64,000 bases of DNA from positions 2,418,001-2,482,000 of the forward strand of contig CADCSX010000007.1 in the NCBI GenBank assembly GCA_902805475.1, read 5' to 3'. The DNA comes from Entonaema liquescens. Its lineage: Eukaryota; Ascomycota; Sordariomycetes; Xylariales; Xylariaceae. This document shows, piece by piece, positions 25,801 through 38,381 of this stretch (position 1 is the stretch's first letter; each line of letters starts with the position of its first letter). The notes beneath the pieces were generated by a model, which had not been told where the DNA came from, ran no database searches, and saw nothing but the letters and a program-made list of their open reading frames with translations. The translations under genes were made by a program, and so were the position numbers.

Positions 25801-26600
25801 TACATAAACGCTACCTCTTATATATTAACATTACGACTACACGGAGTTTGAGAGTATTTCGATAGCCAGCAGTAGGCTAACACCGCCACCAACGGCCCCC
25901 GATTCTTTGTTCAGAGGTTGCAGACACACTTCCGTAACCCGGCGTCTAATATATTACGGATTGGTATTCTCTCATTCGAGCACGAGATAGAACCGTAAAA
26001 GCGGACAGCTTACTCATTTAATATACTCGCAACAGAGATTAGAATTGTCTTTGTTCGCGGCAGCTTCAAAATACCACAATTCGGTCTAAACGGAGCAACA
26101 CCCAAGCTGGCCGGCACGGAGGTCTTGGCTGCAGTAAGGCTTTGCCTATCAAATCCAACCTAGACTCTGGTCGCGAAAGGAATATCCCGTCATCGACATC
26201 GACTTTAACGAATCAGATACTAGTATTCGAACCAAGTATACCGCGCGATACTTAGTTGACTCCGACTCGGTAGACAGCACCCGCCTGTACCTGTCAAAAA
26301 TATCCTGGTACCTAAGACGGGGAAAAGCTAAAATATCTTAAACCAGGTTGCATCTCTTGTCGAATAATACAAGAGTGCTAAAATCGGGGTTACGAGGTTT
26401 AAGTGGTTTTTAAATGGTGGGTGTCGCGCGACCATCGGGACAGCCATCTTGGAAACCACGCCACTAAAAAGAAGGGAGATACTTAGCGTACCTACCTAAT
26501 CTGCCTAAGTCGCCAAGTACCTCTTAACTACCTAAGAGAAGGAGACGGCAAGACGACGGGAACGGGAGTCCCATCAAGACCCATCGCCCCATCTGCACCC
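22866..26600. other. Gene-poor intergenic region (3.7 kb)
   Basis: Normal GC composition, no convincing gene. Frames such as 23463-23735, 23892-24341 and 25092-25388 have no domain I recognise and no plausible splice partners. TACCTA-type motifs occur at about 22970-22985, 24180-24220 and 26490-26535. It may be old mobile-element debris that escaped RIP, but no ends, TSDs or coding relics could be defined. Confidence 0.5.
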
Positions 26601-26740
26601 GCGCCTTGTCGATTCGCACCTGCATTTTTTGGTCCTTCAAGAAAAAAACGAAGAGAAAGAAGGGAAATAATTTTGGATCTTAGCTTCGTTTTTAACTCTA
26701 TTAGGGGAAAAGGGAAAGACTTGAAACTACTAAATCAACT

Positions 26741-26760
26741 AAAGCAAAGCAAAGCAAAGC
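26741..26760. repeat. (AAAGC)n pentamer repeat
   Basis: Four perfect AAAGC copies in the region upstream of the Puf3 gene. Confidence 0.9.
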
Positions 26761-27609
26761 AATTATAGACATAAGACACTTCCACTTATACCAACTCCGC
26801 GGAGCTGTCTTAAGCTATCTTATAAGCTATTTTCCAAAGTTCGACAAGTTTCAACTTCTTTATCGATCTGACCCGTCTTCCCCCCCCTACTGGTCTTTCC
26901 CTCAAGCTGGCGCCAGCTCTTCCTTCTTGTAACAGGTCACTACAAGAGAGAAGCTGGGCTATAACTATTCATCACCTACAGCCCGCAAACGCTAAAGAGT
27001 TTAAGTTACGCTTGAGGATTCGGCTCAGATTCGAGTCTGCATTTCTGCATCTGCATCTGCATATTTCTGCCTACTCTGCATAGTTTGCATCCGTCAAATT
27101 CAGAATCCTCTCACGCAACATATTACTATTTCAAACAACCTGGGGTTTGCTGCGTGAAGTACATAGTATCCACGAAAAAAGCACGGACGGTACCAATTAT
27201 CCCAAGTTGCAGGTACCAATCGAGGTACATTCGATACATACGATACATTCGCCCATACCTAAGCCAAAAAAGCCATATTGAGGGGAAGTCGCACTTGAAA
27301 GTGCTTGCCTGTCGCCGAACTACACATGTACCCCCGCCGTACACTGGAGCCAGGTCGTCGCACAAAGCACGAGCAAGAAGCGCATTAGGACCCGTAACTG
27401 ATAACACCTTACAGCCCAACCTGAATCGCTGCAGCATTTACATTTGCATTGCCCGCGTCGCCTAAAAAAAATAAAAATAAAAATAAAAAATATTAACAAC
27501 ATACCTACTACATACCTACATACTTACATATATACATCCGTATAATACACAGAGGTACCTTCAAACTCAGGTACATACTTCCAATTGTTTTAACGCCTAC
27601 CTCTTTTTC

Positions 27610-27669
27610 TACCCTACTCTACCCTACCCTGCCCTGCCCTGTCCTGTCCTGTCCCTGCCCTGCCTTGCC
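27610..27669. repeat. Imperfect pentamer tract, CCCTA/CCCTG/TCCTG
   Basis: About twelve variant pentamers of the form YCCTR, progressing from CCCTA to CCCTG to TCCTG and back. This is the pattern of a slipped and mutated pentamer array. Located in the probable Puf3 leader. Confidence 0.85.
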
Positions 27670-27940
27670 ATTACCGTCAAGTTGGCTGCAACCCTCCCCC
27701 CCCGAACATCTTTTCCCCCAGATCTATCAGATTTACACACTGCCAACTCCGTGAATCGTCTCTTTTTTGGGGGTCCACCCCCCTACCACATCTAGCATCT
27801 TACCCTATTCTAAGTTTGGCCCTAGACCAGACTCGAGGCCTTCTACGACCTCTGGGCACAGTTGGTTTGGGACTGATTTCTTTTTTGGGGCTGGATAATA
27901 TCCCTGCCTAGCTCTTAGGCTGGTCAAGGAACTGGTAGAC

Positions 27941-27980
27941 TGGCTAACTCTGGTTAACTCTAGTTAACTCTGGCTAACTG
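27941..27980. repeat. 10-bp tandem repeat, four copies
   Basis: Four consecutive variants of TGGYTAACTC, roughly one helical turn each, in the region upstream of the Puf3 gene. The TAAC core gives repeated branch-point-like or Myb-like motifs; function unknown. Confidence 0.85.
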
Positions 27981-29484
27981 GGGCAAAGTTTCGCAAGATT
28001 GTAACTTGAGCCCGTTGAGTTTTACCAAAGAAGTCCAACACCCATTTCATAAGCCAAATAATAAGCCAACCAATCCAAAGCACAAAACACATCCTCCGGC
28101 TTTGCGCAAAACACGCCCCAAAAGAGCGTGGGGCTCATTGCTCGTTCATCGTTCAAATAAGGCCCTCTTACGTTTCTCATTGAAACTTAACATAGTTTTA
28201 GCATTTTATCACAACGGCCTGGACGGCCTGACCTACCGTTATCTGTTCACGTTCAGTTGCGTTCAGTTGAGGCCAGCCCTCACGGGGTAACCTAACGATC
28301 CTTTGCCTGTACAATCCATTTTTAAACCGTTCAAGGCCTTGCGAGCGAGACCGTGCCGCATCTGCACTAAATAACTTTCGGTACTTAGTCCGTCAACTTC
28401 GAACGAACACCTCTACCCACGGCCATCTTCAGAACCGTTTCTGCGCTCGGCTGCCGAAAACGACCTCTTGTCATCCCTCTTTCTGGCCAATCCACGCCTA
28501 CCCGCGCACCACCTACCATACGTACATTAACCTACCTCAGCCCTTCCTTCGACTGCCTTCCGCCTGCCTGCCTACTCGACTATTCATTTACTCCGGTAGT
28601 CTCGCTCCTCATCATCGATCCTCTCCTCTCCTTACCTCACCTATTCCCCTTTGCTGTCTTGCCAACAGAACACGGCACCTTATCTGCATAATCCATTTTA
28701 CCCTTGGAACATATGTATACAGCGATTATATTGCATTAGAACTTAGGTCGAGCTCTAGCTATTCGCGAACGAACCTTTGGCGACCGCAGTATAGACACCC
28801 AATATCAGAGCAATCTGGGTAGGTACATCTCTGATTTATATTATAGCCTTGCCTAATTTATACCTCGTCCTCCCGAGATTTTGAAATCCCTTGAAGCATC
28901 CCATCGGCTTGCACATCGTGCTTGATTCTCCCCTATTTAAACCCCAAACATATAGGCTCACAATCTAATATGCTCTTTGTCTTATAGTTCCACGACTAGC
29001 AGAACGTTCTCGCATACATTCAGCGTATATAGTAGATTTTATCTTATTATTTCAATTCGCCGACATCCGGGAAGGTTTACCGGACACCACGATCCTTCGA
29101 CCAAGCGTACCATACTTCGAGCGCTCGAGCGCTATAGAACCCAACAAAGACGGCGCAGCATACCGATTTCTCGCACATATAAAATCCCCCTGTAGAATAT
29201 AAACCGTTGGCTTGGGGCAGTGTGGAGTTATGACTACAGCAGTGAGTGTTCATCTCCTTATTGCTCCCTACGAAGATGCAGCTTGGCACGACCACGGTTT
29301 AGTATCTCATCACTTGGTGAAGTATAAATGATGGGCTATTCACGACCTTCGGCCACATAGCTAGTCGACTTCCAGGTCATGCATAGTTGTTTACCCTACC
29401 TGCTTAAGGTTGTTGTAGACCTCTGTTACCATGCTGACATGTGGCTGCATATAGACCCGACCCAACGGCTTTCCTAACCTCGCC

Positions 29485-32369
29485 ATGTCGAATGCCCCGA
29501 ACGACGAGGCCTCACGGCCTATTGGATCAGGTTTCAGTCATACCACCTGGGCACCGGGTGGTATTTGGGGAAGTGCCATTGGTGGCTCATTTCATTCACG
29601 ACGGGATATGACAGGCTCAAGAGGTATGTAAAGCGACGCCGGGAAAAAAGCAAAAGCATACCCCACCGCCATCTCTAACAAGCATTATAGAACCAGATGA
29701 ATACTCGCCAGGCGCAACCTCTGGTTCTGCGCAACTGAGTGCACGCGCACCAGCTGCTCCGTGGAGCTCTCGGGGTGGTATATGGCCTCAGGGAAATAGC
29801 ACACACCCGAATCCAGCGCCATCTGGAAGCACTTCGCCGACACGCACGAGGGATGGATTCCAACACAGCTACCCCGACCCTTCAAGCAACTCTCAGCTCT
29901 TCCCGCTCCGGTCGTCAGGGGGTCGAAATGGGTCGGTTCCAACCGGAACATTACCGCCTGGCCCTGCAGATCACCCAACGTCGTCCTTGAGATACCCGAC
30001 AAGTTTTGGGGATTCGGCAAGCGATGAGAGGGGTGCCTCCAACTTATATGCGTCAAACAGCAACACGCACATAGAATATGAAGCTTCCAGTATCTATCGA
30101 CGCAACTCGAATGATCCATCATTCCTCAGTCTTGGTCATAGTCGAACCGTCAGCTCAAGGCAGCAGCCCGAGCCCGACGTACAGAACTCTCATCGTTACA
30201 ATGATACCTCTGGCTATTTTTCGAACGTCCCTGGTCGTTCTAATCCTCAACCTCAACGGCCTTCTATTTCTGGAGCTTCAGTCACCTTATCATCGGAACA
30301 GGGACGACCTAACCCTTTCGGTTACGGGACGGCGGATTCTTCTAGTCACGACCTCGATGAAGCCTTCGGTCGCGTTACCTTGGATGATCCCGCTGACGCC
30401 ATTACCAGCGCTCTTGCGTCCAACGGACACTACAATACAACCGGCCAACCTTTCCAGCTCAACACGGGGTCTCAGCCCTGGCAGCAGGACTCAGGAAATA
30501 ACGCGAGGGTATTCAACAACCTACCAGAGCCTTGGGCAGACTCTCTTTCCGCTACACTCTACACGGCTAGGAGGGGTCTAGGTGAAAGAGGATCATCTGC
30601 CGGAAGCTCGTATCGTCCTAGCGTTAATAGCCCCAGGGCTCTCTCAGGAACTCCAAACCCGAGAGCCGATGTATGGACTAGACCAAGTTCGCGGGACCCG
30701 AGGGTACCTCAAGATGCCGAGCGGGCATCTCAGGGCTCTCAGTATGTACAACCACAGTCGGGTTTCTATCCAGCACATTTCTACGGTAACAACGTCCCCC
30801 AGTTCTCAGGCCCTTACGACCAATATCTACAGAACCCGGGCTACCAATCTCAAGTGCCGCTTCCAAGATACGGTTATCAGGTGAACTATCCTAGCGTTGC
30901 AGTTCCGGCGCGACCTGGCAGGGACCAGGATCCTGGCAAAGGTGTTCGTAGCATGCTTCTCGAAGAGTTTCGGAGCAACGCCAAATCTAATAAACGCTAC
31001 GAGTTAAAGGTACGTTGCAGTATACATATAAGTAATAGGCATAGTTACATATTAACGCAAAGATAGGACATCTACAACCACATCGTCGAGTTTAGCGGCG
31101 ACCAGCATGGCTCACGATTCATTCAGGAGAAACTCCAGACTGCTAACAGCGACGAAAAAGATCAAGTCTTCCGAGAAATCGAACCTAACACACTTCAACT
31201 CATGAAAGATGTGTTTGGTAACTACGTCATACAGAAGTTCTTCGAGCATGGAAATCAAGTCCAGAAGAAGATAATTGCATCACAGATGAAAGGAAAGGTT
31301 GCAGAGCTCTCGACTCAGATGTACGCGTGCAGGGTCGTCCAGAAGGTAAGGCTAATGTGAACAATGTTGCATCAGAAGCAAGCTGCTAACTAGCTTATAG
31401 GCACTCGAGCATGTGCTTGTCGAGCAACAGCACGAGATTGTGGAAGAACTTAAACCTGACATTATGCGGATCGTAAAGGACCAGAATGGGAACCACGTGA
31501 TTCAAAAAATCATCCAGATGGTACCCTTGCAATGCATTCCTTTCATTATGGATGCTTTCCAAAATCAAATTGAATCCTTGGCGTCCCATAATTACGGGTG
31601 CAGAGTTATCCAGCGGATCCTTGAGCACGGCACCGAGGCAGAGAAGAAGACTCTCATGACGGATCTTCATGCTTGCGCGGCTAGACTTATAACGGACCAG
31701 TACGGGAATTATGTTACCCAACACATCATCGCCCAGGGGGAACCAGAAGATCGACGACAAATAATTCAACTGGTGCTTCAAAAGCTGATATTCTTCTCGA
31801 AGCACAAGTTCGCATCGAATGTAGTTGAGAAGTCGATAGAGTATGGAACAACAGAGGACCGCAGGGCAATCAGGAGCCAAATCACGGCCTTGCACAGTGA
31901 TGGCAGTAGCCCACTCCAGCTCATGATGAAAGACCAATTTGGAAATTACGTGATCCGTAAGTTTCAAGTCCTATTATCTTCGATAAGCCTCATACCTAAC
32001 CCATCCGCAGAGAAACTCATGCAACACCTAGAGGGTGCAGACCGTGAGTCGTTCATCGAAGAGATGAGGCCTCACTTTGCGAACTTGAAAAAGTACAGCA
32101 CTGGGCGACAGATTACGGCCCTGGATAGGCTGATGTCCGCAAGCTCGGCTCCGGGGAGTACGGCCACTACTAGCCCCACGACCCCGAATCTAGTAGTCGA
32201 TGTTAATTCGGCTGTGCCTACTCCCTCGCTCACCATGGAGCAGAACAGTCCGGAAAGCAGCAGTCCGCCGAGCACAAACGCAAGCATGGAGGAGTCTATG
32301 GATGAGAAGAATAGCAAGGCCCCGCCCCTAAAACAACCTTGCCGGCCAGTTGAGGTCAAGGAGCCATAA
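29485..32369 (+). CDS. PUF3: Pumilio/Puf3-type sequence-specific mRNA-binding protein
   Basis: 883 aa from five exons: 29485-29623, 29691-31009, 31067-31345, 31401-31956 and 32011-32369. An in-frame stop lies just upstream of the ATG. Residues 1 to about 480 are Ser/Gly/Pro/Asn-rich and probably disordered. Eight PUM repeats follow. Their base-reading residues are S502-R503-Q506, N538-Y-Q542, C574-R-Q578, N610-H-Q614, C646-R-Q650, N682-Y-Q686, S718-N-E722 and N761-Y-Q765, spaced 36 residues apart except the last (43). This is the complete Puf3/Pumilio code for 5'-UGUANAUA. Family members act in the cytoplasm on 3' UTRs; yeast Puf3 controls mRNAs for mitochondrial biogenesis. A Ser/Pro-rich tail ends the protein. 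Intron 4 (31957-32010) is 54 nt with no in-frame stop, so its retention keeps the frame open. Confidence 0.96.
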
Positions 32370-35300
32370 GGCGCTGAAGACAGGTTTGCCACGTATCAAC
32401 CGAGCTTTGCACCCCTCATCTCCGACAACGAGCTCATCGAGTCGCATTATGGACCGCATGATATTATCGCCTGCAAACGCTTCTGTCCGTCAATTTCCTT
32501 CAGCAAGTTGAGAATGGTCCTGGTTCATAAAAAAAAAAAAAAAAAAAACAAGAATTCATAACCCTGCAAATAACGCGAGATGAGAAAATTCTCAGGTCGG
32601 TTGACGCGACACTACAACATACAACATAGTAGCACATAATATTTGATTTAATGGTCTCCTCCCGCATCGACGGATTCCCTTCTTACCTGTCCTTTTTTCC
32701 TTCTCAATTTGGTTTATTGGTGCCTGCGGCTGGCTTGGGAGACGGCCATCGGCTCTCGTTTATGCGGGGTTAGGCGTAAGGAGTTATCGGGGTGAAGATT
32801 GGGAAATATGGGCAGATCATAAGGCATTCGGCGCGAGGTATGGGAAGGAAATAAAGAGCGGCGAGCCGTCGTGAGGGAAACGTAACGACGGCCAGGCGAG
32901 CACACAAAAAGCGAGAATTCACAGAGCAGCGTTTGTATTTTTCTATCTACTTCGACAGCATGTATTTCCCCCTCCTACCGGTGTTGAAAGGTAGGTGCAC
33001 CTAGATATGACACATAGAATCGAATGCCTTATTCAGTGGGTTGCATTTTTGCTGGGTTCACTTTTATTTGTTCTCTTCTCTTTTTGATGGTGATGACGAG
33101 CAAGTTTAGTGGGAAAAGGTGATTTTCCCCTACTACGTAAATGGTGAAGTTAGGTTGTGCCGCCAGTAAGCAAACGCCAAGGCGATAGGGCATTATAGGG
33201 CTGGCACATTAGGTAAATTCCTGTTAACGTTTGGTTCTAGACTGGGGGAAAGCCGTATGAGGATCAGAAGGATGTAAGTGAAACAGAGGCTTGGGGCCAC
33301 AAACGTCATTAGGTGTTTATCGATGGAGAAACGATGTGCTTTGGTCAGGTGGTTGGATAGCCTGCCGCGATACATATTGGGAAAGGCGTAGTATTGGGGG
33401 GGCGTTTTGCGTTACGTAGCACGACGAAATAGATGAATGTAAGTCTGAGGTAACCCATCCGGTCCGTTGTTAGAGAGATTCCCTACAAGCGCCTTTTTTT
33501 GTGTTTCTTGTTTCTCAGCCCTACGTTAGAGATTTGAATCAACTTATAAGTTAGGTAAACTTTGAGGTAAAACTCAGCCCGCACTAAAGTAGTGAACTCT
33601 AAAATAGGGTTAGGTTCGCAAGCGCAACAAGACGTTTCAGACGTATCTTGGTTGATGCTAGGCATATGCGATGCATGTACACTCCGAGACCCGAAAATAG
33701 AATGGGGAAAGTTTGTCTTGGGGGGGACCTGGAGGTACATAAGGTGCTGTGTTTAGTTGTTGGAGCACGATGCCTATGCCTAAGTATGTACTATACATGT
33801 AGCTAGATACATTGACTCTTATCTAATGAATGTGCATAATTAACTGATGAGGTAGGTAAGTAAGTACCTAAGATAGGGCTTAGTTTAGGCGTATTCAACT
33901 GCCTAGCTAGAGAGAAGTAGTAAGCTCTTAACAACATTATAAAATACAACTGTGTATTTTAGCAATTGTATACAATACAGTCTTAACAAAGATGGGTACT
34001 ATGCAGTACCTATACTCACATGCATGTAACCCTACCGAGCCCCCGTCCCGGATCCTTCCCCCCAATTCCTTTTTCCTCTTTCCGGTATCCGACGGACGGG
34101 GGCCAAAACCCAGCCCTACGCGATGTAATGTGTGTATGTATGTATTATACCTTCAATAGTAGATGAGCAAAAAAGTGGCGAAGTGTTTAGGTATATATGT
34201 ATATCGGGTTGGTTGCGCGACGTGAAAGACCTACAGATTATGTAGGGTAGGTATGCGCTTCTAGACTTTTCGGACGATGGGAATATTTATTTGTTTCCGG
34301 CGCATACCTACCTAGGTAGTCAGTCAGTCAGCCACTGACTTTGGGGATAAGCAAACGGCATTGGCCTAGGCGCACTCGTGGCGAATAAGAACCTAAAGTA
34401 AGTCAGTCGATTGCTAACTTGTTCTAGTCAGATATCTCGAATACCTGATAAAAAAGTGCACTTCACTTATACGTTGGTTAATCCCAACCCAGGTTCTAGA
34501 CTCGGGCTTCATGACGACGACCTATATTCCCATTCGCCGTCCGGGATCTGGTTCAACGCACGATGTGGTGGAAGGAGTCATTGCTGCCTGGCATATTGCA
34601 TGCTTTGCATCACTTGATATGTGAGATATCACAGAGCACGACGGGACGTTGGTGAGCGAATGCAAGCGAAGGGTGATATACGTCGGATGCGGTGCTGCCT
34701 TTCAGCGTTTACATGTTTATGTCGTGGCACCGCGCTCGAGGTTGTGTAACGTAGGTAGTCATCGTTAACTTATCTGCCCTTTTTTTGTGTGTATTACAAC
34801 CGCGTGTCTGCCTATACTTACGTATTGAGTGACAACGGCCCCGAGCGCGCCGAGCCGTCGTGGTACCGCTCTCGGCGGATGACGGGTGAAGAGTCGGATA
34901 TAAGGCAAGGGTATACGTAGGCAGGAACGCTATCGATGGTAAGGGTGGCTTTCGGAGTTAGGGGTAGACTGATAGGATATAGGATAGACTGCGGAGGATC
35001 TCGGGCTTTGGGGACAGAACAGTAAGCAGCTAGGTTAGGATTAATAGGTCCGACTAAGATTCCGTGGAGTTCCTATAGATACAATCTTCTTCAAGCCCTC
35101 AAATCGTCGGTTAGGTCTTCAGCCCCTGAATGACTTTAGATACAGTATTCTTAAACTGTTAGATGTACTCAGCAAACGGATAGTCAACTCAAGCTATTAA
35201 TAGAACTATGTAGCTCATACTACGGATAGTGCCATTGTAAGTCATATCCAAGGTTATAGTGACTGGCTGTCATATTAAACCCGTGATTCAAAACCCGATG

Positions 35301-36673
35301 CTGGTAAGTGATAGGCAGGATCTCTATTGGTCTTTAGTGTCGTCTTCGCTCGAGTGCTTGGACTATTCAATAAGTCAACATATTGATAATCATTTTATTA
35401 TAATATTAATTTACTCGTCGCGATATATTACCATTCTAATATTTCCTCAACAGCAGACTCTTTGACTCACCTTTATCTATAGTTATAAGAAACTATATAC
35501 AGCTCTGGCAGGCAACGTCACTTCCACTACTTTCAGTATAATAGGTAGGGATTGGCTACGAGAGACTGGTTCGTCCATTGTCAGATATGCTAACTAACTA
35601 TGTCTATTACTCGTAGTTTTTGGAAGACTATTTCCTACCATGCTAATGAGTCTTACATACTGTAAGGGGTTGGTTGATGTTATCTGCCAATCAGGGAGAA
35701 GCTACGTAAGGATATTATCCTACGATGAAACAGCAACATAAACAATGACTCAATAGAGCAACAACACTAACAAATGAGGGTTCTTCAGATATTTCATCTT
35801 CTTGATATTTATTATGCTTAGTTTCACGATGACTCAAAAGGACTGAAACAACCCTTGCCCTTCTAACGTAGTACTCGCAGGACTTTTCCTTTCTGGTAAC
35901 GTATTAAGCATTCCGTAATGTCGCGATCCAAGCTAAGCTAACAAATTCTCAATAACCACAACTCGAACCGATATTCTAAATCCATTAACTAGGTAGTTAT
36001 GCGACCAAAGGAGAGAATGGATTTGTCAATGTTTTATATTTCCAGGCTGAGAAAAAGATGTCAGACGAGAAAACCAATCGTTACATCGTACATCAACAAG
36101 CGGGCTTTTTGTTGTCTGTTAGCCAATCATCACTCACGCAACCCCGGGCTCGGGGGATCTTCAACAGCGAACAATCATGGAGGACTGGGATTCGGACTCG
36201 TCGTCGAACCGCTAACGGTCGGTAGGCTGTACAGCCGTACAGTCTACGGAGCAATTACCGAAACAACGGTATTTTGGCTCGCCAATAGGCAGGGAAGATA
36301 CATGCAATACACCTTCAGCTCAAACTCCTGAACGTGGGGTTATGGCGTGTTCTGACGGCTCGCTTTCGGGCTGCGGGGGCGACGTCGCGTTCAGCCCTGT
36401 TTGCTTGCTACCAAGGTCGAGGCAGGGGAGTATGTTGTGAATAGATGAACGAGGTCTAGAGATGTATACACACGTAATGTATATATATATATAAGTGTAT
36501 AAAGAAGCCATATAAATCCCAAAGCTGTTATACTTCATCTTTGCCTTTGCCATTACCACTACTACTTTCCTACGATATAGAAATTCAGCGGATAGGGGCA
36601 TACCTATTCACACCCAAGTCCACCACAACATCAACATCAACACCAATACCAAAACACCACTCTTCCCGCCAAA
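32370..36673. other. Intergenic region (4.3 kb)
   Basis: Begins with the Puf3 3' UTR. A 20-base A run lies at 32529-32548. No convincing gene; open frames at 35259-35465 and 35999-36331 look random. TACCTA/TAGGTA motifs recur (33847-33872, 34302-34320), and a TA-rich tract lies at 36478-36495. The last 200 bp form the NmrA-like promoter and leader. Confidence 0.55.
32529..32548. repeat. Poly(A) run, 20 nt
   Basis: Uninterrupted A20 about 160 bp after the Puf3 stop codon. A simple homopolymer, and also the kind of site where assembly errors occur. Confidence 0.95.
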
Positions 36674-37779
36674 ATGGTCAAAGTCCTCGTCCTCGCCGCA
36701 ACAGGCCAACAAGGCGCCGCCACCGTGCGCGCACTCCTCTCCTCCAAAGACACACCACACTCGGTGCGCGTGCTCGTCCGCGACCCCTCGTCGCCCGCCT
36801 CGCAAGCCCTCGCCGCGCTAGGTGCCGAGGTCGTAGTCGGCGGGAACTGGGAGGCGGACGTCGAGGCCCTGGACAGGGCGTTTGCGGGCGGCGTCGAGGC
36901 GGTGTTCTTCGTGTCGATCCCGTCGTTCGTCGACGGCGTGACCGAGCTTAGGGGCGCGACGAACGTGGTTGAGGCTGCGAAGCGCGCCGGCACGGTGCGG
37001 CATGTGGTGTATAGCAGTGTTGGGGGCGTGGAGAGGTACGAGACGTTTAAGGGGTGGGATGCTACGCCTCTGTTTGCGAATTATTGGATTGCGAAGTGTA
37101 CGTCGTGTTATACCTCCCCCTTTCTCCCGGAGTCACTTATTCTCGCCGGTATGGGAATATGCTAACGTGGTGAATAGCCAAGACCGAGGACCTCGTTAGG
37201 AAGGCTGGCTTCGAGCACTACACGCTCCTGCGCCCGAGCGAGTTCATGTCCAACTACACCGGCAAACTAGCACATTTCCAAGTCCCAACTCGTAAGCCTC
37301 ATCCAACCCCTTCTCCCCTCTCCCACCTGAATTAACTAACTAGCTAACTAACTTCCTCTCCCCCCCCTTTAGTCATCAAAGAGGGCGTCCTCCGCACCGC
37401 CCTCCCCGCCTCCTTCGTCCTGCGGCTCATCGACACAGACGACATCGGGCGCGTCGCCGCGGCGAGCATCAGCGCGCCCACGACCTTCGCCTCCGGCTCG
37501 CGCGAGCTATTCGTAACAGGCGAGGTACTAACACTAGGCGAGGCGGTGGAGCAGCTGAGCGCGGCGCTAGGCAAGAAGCTGACCATCAGCACGTGGACGC
37601 GGGAGCAGGCTCTCGAGGAGGTCAAGACGAACCCGATCGTCGCGGGCCAGCTCATGAGGCTGGATTCCGAGTGGTCGACGTCGCCGCCGGATCACTTCGG
37701 GCTCGGGTTCAAGACGTTTAAGCAGCATTTGGAGGAGCATAAGGAGGAGGTTAAGGAGCTGTATAAGGAGGTGCCTTAG
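36674..37779 (+). CDS. NmrA-like family NAD(P)-binding protein
   Basis: 314 aa from exons 36674-37097, 37178-37291 and 37373-37779; introns of 80 and 81 nt with GTACGT and GTAAGC donors and CTAAC branch sites. The start has a good context (aaaATGG). The N-terminus is a Rossmann fold with AATGQQGAAT (about 8-17), followed by the atypical-SDR/NmrA landmarks FFVSIPSF, VVYSSVGG, ANYWIAKSKTEDLVR (Tyr and Lys positions present) and LRPSEFMSNY. Relatives include the nitrogen-metabolite repressor NmrA and HSCARG-type redox sensors, as well as isoflavone-reductase-like enzymes, so the role may be sensing or catalysis. It is GC-rich in the first exon. No adjacent nitrogen-control gene. Confidence 0.92.
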
Positions 37780-38381
37780 AGAGGGCTGGTTTGTGGTATG
37801 GTATGGTGTTGGCTATCTGAACGTGCGATGGTGTGACTACCTAGGTAGTTGGGGACTTGGGAATAAAGATTATGATGCGCAATAGGGTTGTAACTTAGCT
37901 GTTGGTGTCTTTAAGAGGTAGAATGTGTTAAATTATATAGCCGACGTTATCTTAGGAACGTCTCGTAGCGTATATAGAGAGGAATGGAGAATATTCCAAA
38001 GCATCAATATGTTACTTACATTTCGAGAAATGCTGTGTGAGCCCCAATCCTTTTTTTCTGATACCCATGGAAGATATTAGCTGATCGGGTTATCTTTGCC
38101 AACACTTCAGTATCATCGGATTAGTTTTCATGGCCTCCCTCGATTAGGTAAACCGGCCCCCAAGACGATAGTGTGTAGACAAGCCGCAACAAAAAACCCG
38201 CAGGACACGATGTAAGATGAGACATTCCTCTAGACTTTCATATCTAACATTCATACATTTCTCATGCGTTCTCCTTCTGATGCAGAAAATCAACAAACGC
38301 CAGTGGGTATACACAACGCCCTCTATGAGCCATGTATCGTCACCAACACTACTATTTACCTATTTACCTATTTACTTCACC
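37780..38381. other. Intergenic, convergent 3' ends
   Basis: About 600 bp between the stop codons of the NmrA-like gene and PTC5, containing both 3' UTRs. I see no gene and no strong hairpin. Confidence 0.6.

Larger units (their letters stand above)
26601..29484 (+). promoter_or_regulatory. Long promoter/5' leader region of the Puf3 gene
   Basis: Nearly 2.9 kb with no credible ORF but much low-complexity pyrimidine-rich sequence on the coding strand: a CCCTR-type tract at 27610-27669, C/T-rich 28480-28650, C-runs near 27697 and 27775, an AAAGC array at 26741-26760 and a 10-bp tandem repeat at 27941-27980. Long C/T-rich leaders are common before regulatory genes in filamentous fungi. Where transcription starts, and whether there are leader introns, cannot be told here. 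Confidence 0.5.
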
